Positions 1-7,941 of a stretch of 41,102 bases of DNA are shown in pieces. Position 1 is the stretch's first letter, and each line of letters opens with the position of its first letter. The stretch is from the NCBI GenBank assembly GCA_025060135.1, contig JANXCY010000007.1:53191-94292 (forward strand), given 5' to 3'. This DNA comes from Anaerolineae bacterium (GTDB taxonomy: Bacteria; Chloroflexota; Anaerolineae; B4-G1; DUEL01). A model generated the notes under the pieces. The model ran no database searches and was not told the DNA's origin. It saw nothing but the letters and a program-made list of their open reading frames with translations. A program made the position numbers and the translations under genes.

Positions 1-306
1 CAGAGCCTGCGCATCCTCCAGCAAGCGCTGAACCGGCTGCCCGACGGGCCCATTATGGCCGGGAAGAAGTCAGCGACGCTGAAGGTGCCTGCGGGCGAGG
101 CCTATGCCCGGATTGAGGCCCCCAAAGGCGAACTGGGCGTCTATATCGTTTCCGACGGCGGCCCCAACCCGTACCGCTACCACATCCGCGCTCCCTCCTT
201 TGTCAACCTGGGCGTGATGGGCGAAATCTGCCGGGGCCACCTCATCGCCGACGTGGTCATCATCCTGGCCAGCATAGACATCACCCTGGGAGAGGTAGAC
301 CGATAA
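1..306 (+). CDS. nuoD: NADH-quinone oxidoreductase subunit D, C-terminal part
   Basis: The frame is open from base 1 and ends at TAA 304-306, so only about the last 101 residues are present and the start lies outside the window. The fragment carries the NuoD C-terminal signatures: [25 protein letters not shown], and GHLIADVV followed by [11 protein letters not shown]. NuoD is the 49-kDa peripheral-arm subunit that forms the quinone site of complex I with NuoB and NuoH, on the cytoplasmic face of the membrane. The usual next gene, nuoH, is not present here; the next genes are an unidentified exported protein and nuoI. Confidence 0.95.
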   Translation, partial: QSLRILQQALNRLPDGPIMAGKKSATLKVPAGEAYARIEAPKGELGVYIVSDGGPNPYRYHIRAPSFVNLGVMGEICRGHLIADVVIILASIDITLGEVDR

Positions 307-392
307 ACGATAAATAGGTGTACGATGACCCGAGGGAAACATCCTCGTGGTCTGGTTCGGCGACCCGCAGGATGAGCGCATCGGCTATGCAC

Positions 393-480
393 GTAGCACA
401 GGCTGTGAGCCTGGATTCGGCAGGCCAGGCGGCCCGTGTTACAGCGTCCATGGATTTCTGGAGAACCTGAATTTTCCGAT
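393..480. repeat. Dispersed palindromic repeat, copy 1
   Basis: The stretch starts with GTAGCACAGGCTGTGAGCC, continues with a GGCCAGGCGGCC core and GTGTTACAG, and ends with GGAGAACCTGAATTTTC. The same modules recur at 2332, 10503, 24311, 27753, 30455 and 34312. It lies between nuoD and the next gene and extends almost to that gene's start. No coding role is needed to explain it. Confidence 0.75.
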
Positions 481-499
481 GTGTCCTACAGAAGGAGAG

Positions 500-1039
500 A
501 TGAAATCCGGTAGATGGAAACGAGTCCTTTCTGCCTTCGGGCTGATCTTTCTGGGAGTCTTTCTGGGATGGTTGTTTCCCCTGCCCAGCCTGCACGCCGA
601 TGAAGACGTATGTATCCCTCCTGTTCATAAGATTATCCGAACGGGCTATCTCTTTAATCGTTTCCGCAGCGAACTCCTGGCCTCCAACTCTACCGGACAG
701 CACTATATGAACCTTGGGCACACGTACTGGAATGAACTGGTCCGGTTGATCTGGTACGACGAGACGATGTATCGGCTGACATGGCGGGTCATTGATCTGT
801 ACTCGCCCGCTATAGAGGCCCTGCTGGATGGGGAGGAGGAGAAAGTGAGAGTCAGTCAGGAAATGGTGGATGAGATGCTGCGCTTCCTCACGGAGATGGA
901 AAGCCGCGCCACACCCGAACTCCGGGAAATTATCCGGAGGGAGCGGGCCAAGGTGCCCTGGGAGAAGATGGTTGGGCTTTCGGTGGCAGACGCGTGGGAA
1001 GCGCTCCAGATGAATGTGCCCGGTGAGGTCTCTCCATAG
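500..1039 (+). CDS. Hypothetical exported/membrane-anchored protein inside nuo cluster
   Basis: The predicted product is 179 aa. The ATG at 500 is chosen because GAAGGAG lies just before it and the product then begins with a classic signal: basic MKSGRWKR, a hydrophobic stretch of about 18 residues (LSAFGLIFLGVFLGWLF), and a possible cleavage after LHA near residue 33. An in-frame ATG at 479 is an alternative. The frame runs further upstream to 347, but that part is repeat-derived sequence. The mature part is predicted helical and rich in charged residues and Trp/Tyr (YWNELVRLIWYDE), with one Cys and no recognised domain. It lies between nuoD and nuoI on the same strand, 36 nt before nuoI, so it is probably cotranscribed with them. 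I do not recognise a family, and no function is proposed. Confidence 0.7.
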   Translation: MKSGRWKRVLSAFGLIFLGVFLGWLFPLPSLHADEDVCIPPVHKIIRTGYLFNRFRSELLASNSTGQHYMNLGHTYWNELVRLIWYDETMYRLTWRVIDLYSPAIEALLDGEEEKVRVSQEMVDEMLRFLTEMESRATPELREIIRRERAKVPWEKMVGLSVADAWEALQMNVPGEVSP

Positions 1040-1075
1040 TCGGGCGCGAAAAGCTCTGCACGGAGTCGGTGAAAA

Positions 1076-1654
1076 ATGTACATTGGATGGAACGTCCTCA
1101 AATCCCTCTGGATCACCTTCCGCCGGTTTATGGAGTCGTATATAGACGACCTGAAGTGGTTCTTCAAGAAGGGTTTCCGCGGACGGTACACGCCGGAAGC
1201 GCTTCCTGTCCGTCAGCACCCTCTGACCAAGCGGGGGATCTTCACGGTGCAGTATCCAGCGGAGCGGCTGCCGCTGCCGGAACGGTTTCGGGGTTTCCCC
1301 TTCCTGGTCTACGACGAGGAGACGGGGAAACTCCGCTGTACCGCCTGCGGGACTTGCGCCCGGGTCTGTCCGCCCCAGTGCATCTGGATCGTCCGCGGGA
1401 CTGACCCGCAGACGGGAAAGCCGCTGCGGGAACCGGCGGGGTTCTATGTGGACATCAGTATCTGTATGAATTGCGGCTTCTGCGCCGAATTCTGCCCCTT
1501 TGACGCCATCAAGATGGGGCATGAGGTGGAAGTTGCCGTTTGGGGGCGGGCCGATCTGTTGTTGAATACGGAAAGGCTACGTCGTCCGGCTTCGTACGAT
1601 GCCCGCATTCACCCCACCGACTACGCGCAGGAAAGGAGCGGGAAGGGAGAGTAG
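1076..1654 (+). CDS. nuoI: NADH-quinone oxidoreductase subunit I (2x[4Fe-4S])
   Basis: The 192-aa product has two C-x2-C-x2-C-x3-C-P clusters, CTACGTCARVCP (about residues 83-94) and CMNCGFCAEFCP (about 130-141). This is the arrangement of NuoI, which carries clusters N6a/N6b and passes electrons towards N2 in the peripheral arm of complex I. The amphipathic N-terminus (MYIGWNVLKSLWITFRRF) matches the membrane-surface helix of the family. The length is normal. The start at 1076 has only a weak ribosome site (GGAGTCGGTGAAAA). It is the last nuo gene here, and nuoH and nuoJ-N are absent, so the complex I genes are split in this genome or rearranged. An isolated ferredoxin subunit of a related complex is a weaker alternative. 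Confidence 0.9.
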   Translation: MYIGWNVLKSLWITFRRFMESYIDDLKWFFKKGFRGRYTPEALPVRQHPLTKRGIFTVQYPAERLPLPERFRGFPFLVYDEETGKLRCTACGTCARVCPPQCIWIVRGTDPQTGKPLREPAGFYVDISICMNCGFCAEFCPFDAIKMGHEVEVAVWGRADLLLNTERLRRPASYDARIHPTDYAQERSGKGE

Positions 1655-1676
1655 CGTTCTGTAAATCCAGGGGTGG

Positions 1677-1709
1677 AGGGATTTTTGCGGTTTTGTCGCA
1701 AAAATCTCT
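1677..1709. terminator. Hairpin between nuoI and macro-domain gene
   Basis: The perfect arms GATTTTTGCG (1680-1689) and CGCAAAAATC (1697-1706) are separated by a 7-nt loop and extend three more pairs if a G-U pair is allowed. The hairpin lies 22 nt after the nuoI stop and 21 nt before the next start. No clean U-run follows it, so it may be an attenuator or processing site, not a strong terminator. Confidence 0.5.
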
Positions 1710-1730
1710 CTGTTTATCCGGAGGGATGGG

Positions 1731-2321
1731 ATGAAGATTCAGGTGAACCGGACGGTTCTGGAACTGGTGGAAGGGGACATCACGGAGATGGAGACCGATG
1801 CTATCGTCAACGCGGCCAACGAATATCTGATACACGGGGGCGGAGTGGCTGGAGCTATCGCGTGCCGAGGGGGCCCCACCATCCAGCAGGAGAGCGATGA
1901 GTGGGTTCGTCGGCATGGGCCTGTCCCCACCGGATCAGCGGCGATCACTTCTGGAGGGCGGCTGAAGGCCCGGTATGTCATCCATGCCGTGGGGCCGGTC
2001 TATGATAGGGGCGCGCCGGAACAGTCGGCCCAACTGCTGGCCTCGGCGGTGCGCGCTGCCCTGCGGATGGCCGACGAGCACCATCTGAAATCGGTGGCCC
2101 TGCCGGCCATCAGTACCGGGATTTTCGGGTATCCCCTGGAGGACGCGGCCCAGGTGATGATCAAGGCCGCCACCGAATATCTGAGCGGGGAGACGGGGCT
2201 GGAACGGGTAGTTTTCTGCCTCTACGGTCGCCCGGCTTATGAAGCCTTCGCCGCTGCCCTGGAGCCATGGATGCCCGTTACAGGCGCATCATGGCGATCT
2301 TTTCGGGACACCAGTCAATAG
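1731..2321 (+). CDS. Macro-domain protein (ADP-ribose / O-acetyl-ADP-ribose hydrolase type)
   Basis: The 196-aa product is a single macro domain. Visible family motifs are the adenine-contacting GDIT near residue 15, VNAAN near 26, GGGVAGAI near 36, and the phosphate loop PAISTGIFGYP near 125. Members bind ADP-ribose, and many remove ADP-ribose or the acetyl group of O-acetyl-ADP-ribose. The catalytic-type Asn and the Gly-rich loop are present, so activity is plausible. The ATG at 1731 has GGAGGGATGGG upstream. The last 15 or so residues (TGASWRSFRDTSQ) fall outside the domain. It follows nuoI on the same strand after a hairpin, so cotranscription is uncertain. The exact substrate cannot be told from sequence. 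Confidence 0.9.
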   Translation: MKIQVNRTVLELVEGDITEMETDAIVNAANEYLIHGGGVAGAIACRGGPTIQQESDEWVRRHGPVPTGSAAITSGGRLKARYVIHAVGPVYDRGAPEQSAQLLASAVRAALRMADEHHLKSVALPAISTGIFGYPLEDAAQVMIKAATEYLSGETGLERVVFCLYGRPAYEAFAAALEPWMPVTGASWRSFRDTSQ

Positions 2322-2331
2322 ATGGGAGCCG

Positions 2332-2380
2332 GGGCTGTTAGCCTGTATCTAACAGGCCCGACAGCCTGCGTTACAGGGAA
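2332..2380. repeat. Dispersed palindromic repeat, copy 2 (short)
   Basis: GGGCTGTTAGCCTG is followed by AACAGGCCCGACAGCCTGCG and TTACAGGGAA, which are the same modules in the same order as the other copies, without the trailing GAGAACCTGAA module. It fills the gap between the convergent macro-domain and threonine synthase genes, where a transcribed palindrome could also help terminate both. Confidence 0.65.
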
Positions 2381-2417
2381 CGGCGTAAGACCGGCCTTAC
2401 CCGTTGCTGTTCCGGGA

Positions 2418-3581
2418 TCAAGAGGGGAGGTATTTCAACCCGCTACCGGTATTGAAAAGCACCACCCGTTCTTCCGGGTCTATCCATCCCTGGTCCCGCA
2501 ACACTTTCAGTGCTGCCAGTGTGGCCCCGCCCTCGGGACAGGCGAAAATCCCCTCCTTTCGGCCCATCCACTGCTGGGCTTCCAGCAACGCCTCATCGGG
2601 GACGGCGATCGCCGTCCCGCCGCTGGCCCGCAGGGTTCGCAGGATGAGGAAATCCCCCACCGCCGCTGGGACCCGCAAGCCAGCCGCCACGGTCTGTGCA
2701 CCGTCCCAGGGGGCGGCAAATTCGTCTCCGGCATGGAACGCGCGAACAATGGGCGCGCAGCCCGTGCTCTGAACCGCCACCATGCGGGGGCGGCGTTCTC
2801 CGATCCAGCCCAGTTGGGCCATCTCCTCAAATGCTTTCCACATCCCCACCAGCCCGGTTCCACCTCCGGTAGGATAGAGGATGACGTCCGGCAGTTCCCA
2901 CCTCATCTGCCTGGCCAGTTCGTACCCCATCGTTTTCTTCCCTTCCAGCCGATACGGCTCCCGCAGAGTGGAGAGGTCCAGCCAGCCGTGCTCCTGAGCC
3001 AGCCTCCGGGCTTCCCGGGCGCACTCGGTGATGAGGCCGTCCACCAGAACTACTTCCGCGCCCAGCGCGCGGCATTCGGCCAGGAAGGGAGCCGGAACAT
3101 CGCGGGGCATAAAGACGTAGAGGTGCAGGCCGGCCCGGGCAGCGTAGGCCGCCGCTGCCCCCGCTGCGTTCCCCGCCGATGGGATGACCATTCCCCGTAC
3201 CCCCAGTTCCAGCGCGCGGGAGATGGCTACGGCTAACCCGCGCGCCTTGAAAGAACCGGTCGGGTTGAGGCTTTCTTCCTTGATATAGAGGTGAGGCATG
3301 CTCAGTTCCGCGCCCAGCCGTCGGGCATGGAGCAGAGGGGTCCCTCCTTCGCCCAGGGTGAGGATATGGGCCGGGTCCCGCACCGGCAGAAGGGCCTGGT
3401 AGCACCAGAGGGACGGCTCCGGGCCGATGAGCCGCTGCCGGCTCAATCGCCGCGCGGCCTCCAGGTCGTAGCGGGCCAGGAGAGGCCGATCGCAATCCGG
3501 GCAGGTCTGCCAGAGTCGGTCAGCCTCGTACGTCCTGCCGCAGAGGGAGCATTCCAGATGGGTGAGCAGACTGCTTCTCAT
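2418..3581 (-). CDS. thrC: Threonine synthase (PLP-dependent)
   Basis: The 387-aa product converts O-phospho-L-homoserine to L-threonine, the last step of threonine synthesis in the cytoplasm. A rubredoxin-like zinc ribbon at the N-terminus (CSLCG about residue 12, CPDC about 27) precedes the fold-type II PLP domain. The PLP lysine is in NPTGSFKARG near residue 113, the phosphate loop is PTGGGTG near 240, and the C-terminal NTGSG is present. The zinc-ribbon form is common in threonine synthases of thermophiles and archaea. Its ATG overlaps the stop of the upstream phosphoesterase gene by 4 nt (ATGA), so the two are translationally coupled. A related enzyme such as a threonine dehydratase is less likely because of the zinc ribbon and C-terminal motif. 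Confidence 0.88.
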   Translation of the reverse strand: MRSSLLTHLECSLCGRTYEADRLWQTCPDCDRPLLARYDLEAARRLSRQRLIGPEPSLWCYQALLPVRDPAHILTLGEGGTPLLHARRLGAELSMPHLYIKEESLNPTGSFKARGLAVAISRALELGVRGMVIPSAGNAAGAAAAYAARAGLHLYVFMPRDVPAPFLAECRALGAEVVLVDGLITECAREARRLAQEHGWLDLSTLREPYRLEGKKTMGYELARQMRWELPDVILYPTGGGTGLVGMWKAFEEMAQLGWIGERRPRMVAVQSTGCAPIVRAFHAGDEFAAPWDGAQTVAAGLRVPAAVGDFLILRTLRASGGTAIAVPDEALLEAQQWMGRKEGIFACPEGGATLAALKVLRDQGWIDPEERVVLFNTGSGLKYLPS

Positions 3582-4822
3582 CCAAGCGTTACATGGGCCA
3601 CGGGTAGGCCGTGGGTGAACCGGAGAAGGACCACTTCCGGTGGAGCCAGGAAACGGGCCCGGGGTGCGCCTTTCCCCTCCACTCCCAGCCCCCGACTGAC
3701 GTAAAGGGTAGATGGGCCCATCCGGTACAATCCGGCCTCATACCGTTTCCAGAAGGCCGAACTGGTAACCAGGGCACCGAAGAGGGGCAGGCGGAGTTGC
3801 CCCCCATGCGTGTGTCCAGCCAGATGCAGGTCTATGCCCATCTCCGCTGCCACGGGGAAGAGATCGGGGGAGTGGTACAGGAGAATGTGGAAGGGGCCTC
3901 CGGCTTCTCCGCCGGGTCTCTCCCCGGAGGTGGAGCGAGGATCGGCCAGGATCTGCCGCAGTCGCTTTCCGTCCTGTCGGTGGTTGGCGGTGCAGCGGAT
4001 GCCGATCAGCCGCAGCCGATGGCCCTTCACCTCCATCTCTGCCACCTCATCTATCAGCCAGGTGATGGGAAGATCGGCGAAAATCTGGGGAATGACATCA
4101 GGGCGATCCACTGGGGGGCTTCCGACGACCGCATACGTGGGCGCAACGGCAGCCAATGCTCTCAGGAGGTCCCGGATTCCCTGCTGGGCTGGGCCATCGT
4201 CCACCGAAGAGAGATTCAGATAGTCGCCGGTCAGGAAGATCAGGTCCGGAGCCAGCGCGCGAGCGAGTTCCAGCAACTGTCGTTCCCGAGGTGTCCAGCC
4301 CTCAAAGTGAATGTCCGAAAGATGGAGCACTCGTAACGGCTCCCGGCTCTGCAGTTTGGGAGACCGAATCTCCAGGGAGGTAAGGGTCAGGCGGAACGGC
4401 TCCACCCAGGTGGCATACAGTTGGGCGGCGGTGATCCCAGTTTGGAGGAAGACCGTCCCTGCGGCCATGGGAGCCGTTGGTGCGATGGTGCCCAGGACGA
4501 AGGCCAGCGCGGTCCGCAGAATGGCCAGGGCCAGCAGGGGCGGCGTAACCGGGCCGAACGACCGGCCATAGCGGGGAAGCAGGGCCAGGGAGAGGCCGTC
4601 GCCAAGGATAGCCAGGCCCAGAGCGATGCCCATCCATGCCTGGAGGGACGGATGGCCCCAGGGCCAGGCGCCGATGGCGGCCATTCCGACCAGCGCCGGA
4701 GCGATGGACAGGGGCGGGATCCGGCCCAGAATCTCGCTACCCAGCAGGGCCAGATGGAGCAGGGGCCGGGCTTGTTCCGTGGGGCGTTGTCCGGAGTCTG
4801 TGGTCAATGGGTTCTCGTCCAT
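3578..4822 (-). CDS. Membrane-anchored metallophosphoesterase (YkuE-like) with altered motif III
   Basis: The 414-aa product begins with about 4 hydrophobic segments (residues ~20-140), followed by a calcineurin-type phosphoesterase domain. Metal-site motifs seen are SDIHF (~170), TGDYL (~195), YHSPD (~315) and GHTHGGQ (~333). The usual GNHD/E motif is replaced by GSPPVD (~225), so the Asn metal ligand and the catalytic His are missing. The start at 4822 (MDENPL) is preferred; the frame runs open to 5185 but that part lies inside the binding-protein gene. It overlaps that upstream gene by 19 nt and thrC by 4 nt, so all three are one operon. Relatives cleave phosphodiesters or lipid phosphates at the membrane; with the altered motif, activity is doubtful. 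Confidence 0.85.
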   Translation of the reverse strand: MDENPLTTDSGQRPTEQARPLLHLALLGSEILGRIPPLSIAPALVGMAAIGAWPWGHPSLQAWMGIALGLAILGDGLSLALLPRYGRSFGPVTPPLLALAILRTALAFVLGTIAPTAPMAAGTVFLQTGITAAQLYATWVEPFRLTLTSLEIRSPKLQSREPLRVLHLSDIHFEGWTPRERQLLELARALAPDLIFLTGDYLNLSSVDDGPAQQGIRDLLRALAAVAPTYAVVGSPPVDRPDVIPQIFADLPITWLIDEVAEMEVKGHRLRLIGIRCTANHRQDGKRLRQILADPRSTSGERPGGEAGGPFHILLYHSPDLFPVAAEMGIDLHLAGHTHGGQLRLPLFGALVTSSAFWKRYEAGLYRMGPSTLYVSRGLGVEGKGAPRARFLAPPEVVLLRFTHGLPVAHVTLG

Positions 4823-5832
4823 TCGCCGCAGGGGGAGATGAGGGGTTCCGGAGGGAGCGCGAGCAGGGCAGCGGCGACGCCGGACCGAGAGGGCTTTCCC
4901 TTCTGTGAGATGGCCTGCTCCAGCGCGCGAAGGGCATACTGGGCCGCAGCGTACGCGGGGAGCGCCAGGTCGCCGGGCGGGATGCCCAGGGAGATTTCGG
5001 TGCAGGCGGCAACGAAGTCGGCGCAGCCTGGCAGGGCCTGTAGGCGAGGCCAGGGAGTAACCACGCGGGTACCGGTCGCCGCCTCCCCGGCCACTGCCCG
5101 AAACTCGTCGGCGGCCAGGTCCGGCCCACCGACCATTTCCCCGTTCCAGCCCCCCGCGCGGAGGGCCACCAACAGTTCGCCACAAACCACCGGTGGCGCA
5201 TCACAGAAAAGGACAGGCGGCAGGGAAGGCCAGCGAAGCGCATCGGTGGGGGTGCCGACGAGCCGGAGGGGCCGCCCGCGCGCGGCGGCCCTCCGCTGAA
5301 GGGCCGCTCCCAGCGGTCCGCCATCGGTAACCAGCCCGACTTCCATCACTCCTTCCAGGATTCGGTCGGCCAGTTCGTCGGCGTCCGGACCGATCCGGCT
5401 CACGACCCCCGGCCCGGTTTCCAGCGCCGGGTCCAGTACCGCCGGCGCCACCAGCGGTAACCCCTCCCGGGCATAGACAGTGAGGGCCGCGCGGGTTGTC
5501 TCTTCCCGAAAGTGGCCGATGGCGACCACAACCTGGGGGTCTATGGCCAGTTTCTCCGCTTGCTGGCGGGCCATTGCGGGATCGGCGCCGTCGTCGTAGG
5601 CGACCAGTTCTACGGAGTACGCTGGGGTCCCGATCCCGCCCTGCGCGTTGGCCTCGCGCAGGGCCAGCCGGACGGCGGCAAAGAGGCCGTAGCCCACGTA
5701 GCGGTAGCGGCCCTCAAAGGGAGCGACCAGCCCGATCTTGACCACCGGACGGGTCGCTCCAGGGACCCGGCAGGCCGTCAGCAGAAAAAGCAGCAAGAGA
5801 GTCCAGCAAGCCAGCGACTTTACCGAAGGCAT
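4804..5832 (-). CDS. Leu/Ile/Val-type ABC substrate-binding lipoprotein
   Basis: The 342-aa product starts MPSVKS, followed by a long Leu-rich signal and the lipobox LLTAC, so Cys ~21 should be lipidated. The mature part starts VKIGLVAPFEGRYRYVG, the typical opening of periplasmic-binding-fold type I (LivJ/branched-chain amino acid) proteins, followed by the two-lobe pattern with DPQVVVAIGHF and the APAVLDP segment. The start at 5832 is chosen for the signal peptide; the open frame extends to 5964 without one. No permease or ATPase genes are nearby, so it is an orphan binding protein, perhaps a sensor or a shared receptor. It is cotranscribed with the phosphoesterase (19-nt overlap). The ligand is unknown. 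Confidence 0.85.
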   Translation of the reverse strand: MPSVKSLACWTLLLLFLLTACRVPGATRPVVKIGLVAPFEGRYRYVGYGLFAAVRLALREANAQGGIGTPAYSVELVAYDDGADPAMARQQAEKLAIDPQVVVAIGHFREETTRAALTVYAREGLPLVAPAVLDPALETGPGVVSRIGPDADELADRILEGVMEVGLVTDGGPLGAALQRRAAARGRPLRLVGTPTDALRWPSLPPVLFCDAPPVVCGELLVALRAGGWNGEMVGGPDLAADEFRAVAGEAATGTRVVTPWPRLQALPGCADFVAACTEISLGIPPGDLALPAYAAAQYALRALEQAISQKGKPSRSGVAAALLALPPEPLISPCGEWTRTH

Positions 5833-5852
5833 CAGCCATCCGCATCCGATTT

Positions 5853-5880
5853 TTTGGAACACGGAAGAACACGGAAAGGG
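5853..5880. repeat. Short direct repeat AACACGGAAG/AACACGGAA
   Basis: Two copies of AACACGGAA sit in tandem in the 56-nt gap between rnhB and the binding-protein gene. A similar ACACGAAGACACGGAA tract occurs at 23590-23608. Tracts of this type are often seen in gaps between genes in Chloroflexota. No function is assigned. Confidence 0.5.
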
Positions 5881-5888
5881 CACGGGTT

Positions 5889-6578
5889 TCATGGAACATC
5901 GGTAGACTCCGGGCCCCTCCAGGCGTATCCGCGTCCCATTTCCGAATCCTTCCGGAGGGGCCACCAGGTCTGCCGGTGGATGGGGGAGGGGCCCAGCACT
6001 TCCAGCGCCCGGCGGTGTTGCGGGGTGCCGTATCCTTTATGAAGGGCAAATCCGTAGCCGGGGTACATCCGGTCCAGTTCGGCCATCCGCCGGTCCCGCT
6101 CCACTTTGGCAATGATGCTGGCAGCGGCGACGGAGAGGCAATGGGCGTCGGCTCGGGGGAGGGAACGCTGAGGGAGCGGGATTTCGGGCAGACGGACGAA
6201 GTCTATCACCAGCGCGTCCACTCGCGCCAGTTGGGCTACGGCGCGCGCCATGGCATGCCGGGTTGCCGGGAGGATGCCCAGGGCATCCACTTCCTCCGGC
6301 CCGGCCCAGCCCACTCCAACGGCCAGCGCGACTTCCCGGATGAGGGGATACAGTGCCTCCCGTTGGGCCGGGGAGAGCCGCTTGGAGTCCCGTACATCGG
6401 CCAAAAGGCCGAGGAGGTCGGAACGGTCCGGGGGGAGCACCACCGCAGCAGCGCAGACCGGGCCGGCCCAGGCGCCGCGTCCGGCCTCATCCACCCCGGC
6501 AATCCAGCGGTATCCGCAGGCCAGCAGTTCCTGTTCCAGACGCCAGTCGGGCTGGAGGTCGCCAGTGGCAGGTCGCAT
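5889..6578 (-). CDS. rnhB: Ribonuclease HII
   Basis: The product of about 229 aa cleaves the RNA strand of RNA-DNA hybrids and removes single ribonucleotides from DNA. Catalytic acidic residues are visible in GVDEAGRGAWAGP (D and E, near residue 27), DSKRL (~65) and DAHCLSVAAASIIAKV (~155), with the family C-terminal KGYGTPQHRRAL. The start is uncertain: ATG 6578 (MRPATG) or ATG 6590 (MIGTM) both fit and neither has a good ribosome site. The open frame to 6722 would run into the recF promoter and gene and is not credible. It is divergent from recF and probably leads the minus-strand run down to thrC. Confidence 0.93.
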   Translation of the reverse strand: MRPATGDLQPDWRLEQELLACGYRWIAGVDEAGRGAWAGPVCAAAVVLPPDRSDLLGLLADVRDSKRLSPAQREALYPLIREVALAVGVGWAGPEEVDALGILPATRHAMARAVAQLARVDALVIDFVRLPEIPLPQRSLPRADAHCLSVAAASIIAKVERDRRMAELDRMYPGYGFALHKGYGTPQHRRALEVLGPSPIHRQTWWPLRKDSEMGRGYAWRGPESTDVP

Positions 6579-6605
6579 AGTACCGATCATCGGGCAACGG
6601 AATGG

Positions 6606-6634
6606 TTGACCTGGGACGCCTTCCGGCGTATAAT
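6606..6634 (+). promoter_or_regulatory. Sigma-70-type promoter for recF
   Basis: TTGACC (6606-6611) is followed by a 17-nt spacer and TATAAT (6629-6634), which is near consensus. Transcription would begin near 6641, about 44 nt before the recF ATG. It lies in the 94-107 nt divergent gap with rnhB. Confidence 0.8.
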
Positions 6635-6684
6635 CCCATCCGGGCCATCGCCGGACCGAGAAAATTATACCACTATTTCGTCCG

Positions 6685-7905
6685 ATGCGCATCCGTTCTC
6701 TCAGTCTGGAAAACTTCCGCAATTACATCCGTCTGGAGATGGAGTGGCCTGAGCAGCCGGTTCTCCTGGTGGGCGGCAATGCCCAGGGCAAGACCTCCCT
6801 CCTGGAGGCCATCTATTATCTGGCCACGGGACGTTCTCCGCTGACCGGGATGGACCGTCAGTTAATCAACTGGACCGCTGAGCAGGAAGGACTTTCGTAC
6901 GCGCGCCTGCGGACGGAGGTGGTCGGACGCCATCAGGTACGGGAAATTGAAATGGTCCTCTCGGTGAGTCCGAACGCCAACGGGATCCCCCGGCTGCAGA
7001 AAAGTATTCGGGTGGACCGGCGGCCCCAGCGACTACGGGACCTGACGGGATGTCTGAATGTGGTGCTCTTTCTGCCCCAGGATGTGGAACTGGTGGCCGG
7101 CCCACCGGCTGGTCGGCGCGATTATCTGGATGCGACGCTTTCCCAGGTCGATCGCACATATGCGGCCGCGCTGGAGACGTACGGGGAGACTCTTCGGGAG
7201 CGGAACGCGCTCCTCCGCCATCTGGCGGAAGAGGGGGGCGACCCGGCCCAGTTGGACCCTCTGGACGAACGGCTGGCTCGCAGCGGTGTCGTCGTGGCCC
7301 AGGGCCGCCATCGTTTGGTGGGCGAACTGTCCCGACATGCGGGCCCGTTCCACGCCGAACTGACCGGGGGGCAGGAATGGCTCCGGCTGGAATACCACCC
7401 CAACTTTGACCCGGCCTCTCCACCCGCGTTGACTTACCAGAGGCCTCTCCTGGTGGAGCCCGGCGGCCTGCCTCCAGGAGTATCCTTGGAGGACCTGGAG
7501 CGGGCATTCCTCCAGCGCCTGCGCCAGCGGCGCCGGGAAGAGATAGAACGGGGGATGACCCTGACCGGCCCCCATCGGGACGAGGTGCGCTTTCGGGTCG
7601 GCGACGTGGACCTGGGCCTCTTCGGCTCCCGGGGGCAGCAGCGGACGGCAGTCCTGGCGCTCAAAATGGCCCAATTGGCGTGGATGCAGGAGATAGCAGG
7701 AGAGGATCCGATCCTTCTGCTGGACGAAGTCCTGGCCGAACTGGATGAGGCGCGGCGGGCGGCGCTTCTGTCGCTGGTGGACCGGGTGGAGCAGGCCATC
7801 CTGACAGCGACCGATCCGGAGATGTTCAGCCTGGCCTTCCGTCAGCGCGCGGCCCTGTTCCGGGTGGAAGGGGGGATCATTCGCCCGTGCGAACGGGCCG
7901 TTTGA
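6685..7905 (+). CDS. recF: DNA replication and repair protein RecF
   Basis: The 406-aa SMC-like ATPase loads RecA at gaps together with RecO/RecR. Walker A is GGNAQGKTSLLEA (~30-42), the ABC-type signature is FGSRGQQRT near 313, and Walker B with D-loop is LLLDEVLAELDE near 350. The N-terminus MRIRSLSLENFRNY is the classic RecF start. It has its own strong promoter and no dnaA, dnaN or gyrB nearby, so it is detached from the usual origin-region cluster. It converges on the M23 gene with only a 36-nt gap and no obvious terminator. Confidence 0.95.
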   Translation: MRIRSLSLENFRNYIRLEMEWPEQPVLLVGGNAQGKTSLLEAIYYLATGRSPLTGMDRQLINWTAEQEGLSYARLRTEVVGRHQVREIEMVLSVSPNANGIPRLQKSIRVDRRPQRLRDLTGCLNVVLFLPQDVELVAGPPAGRRDYLDATLSQVDRTYAAALETYGETLRERNALLRHLAEEGGDPAQLDPLDERLARSGVVVAQGRHRLVGELSRHAGPFHAELTGGQEWLRLEYHPNFDPASPPALTYQRPLLVEPGGLPPGVSLEDLERAFLQRLRQRRREEIERGMTLTGPHRDEVRFRVGDVDLGLFGSRGQQRTAVLALKMAQLAWMQEIAGEDPILLLDEVLAELDEARRAALLSLVDRVEQAILTATDPEMFSLAFRQRAALFRVEGGIIRPCERAV

Positions 7906-7941
7906 CAGGCTGGGTCTCGGTCAACGCTATTTCTGATCCGT

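Noticed and set aside
281-1522. Minus-strand frame of 413 codons opposite nuoI
   Set aside because: It is a shadow of the exported protein and nuoI, with no motifs and with repeat-derived parts.
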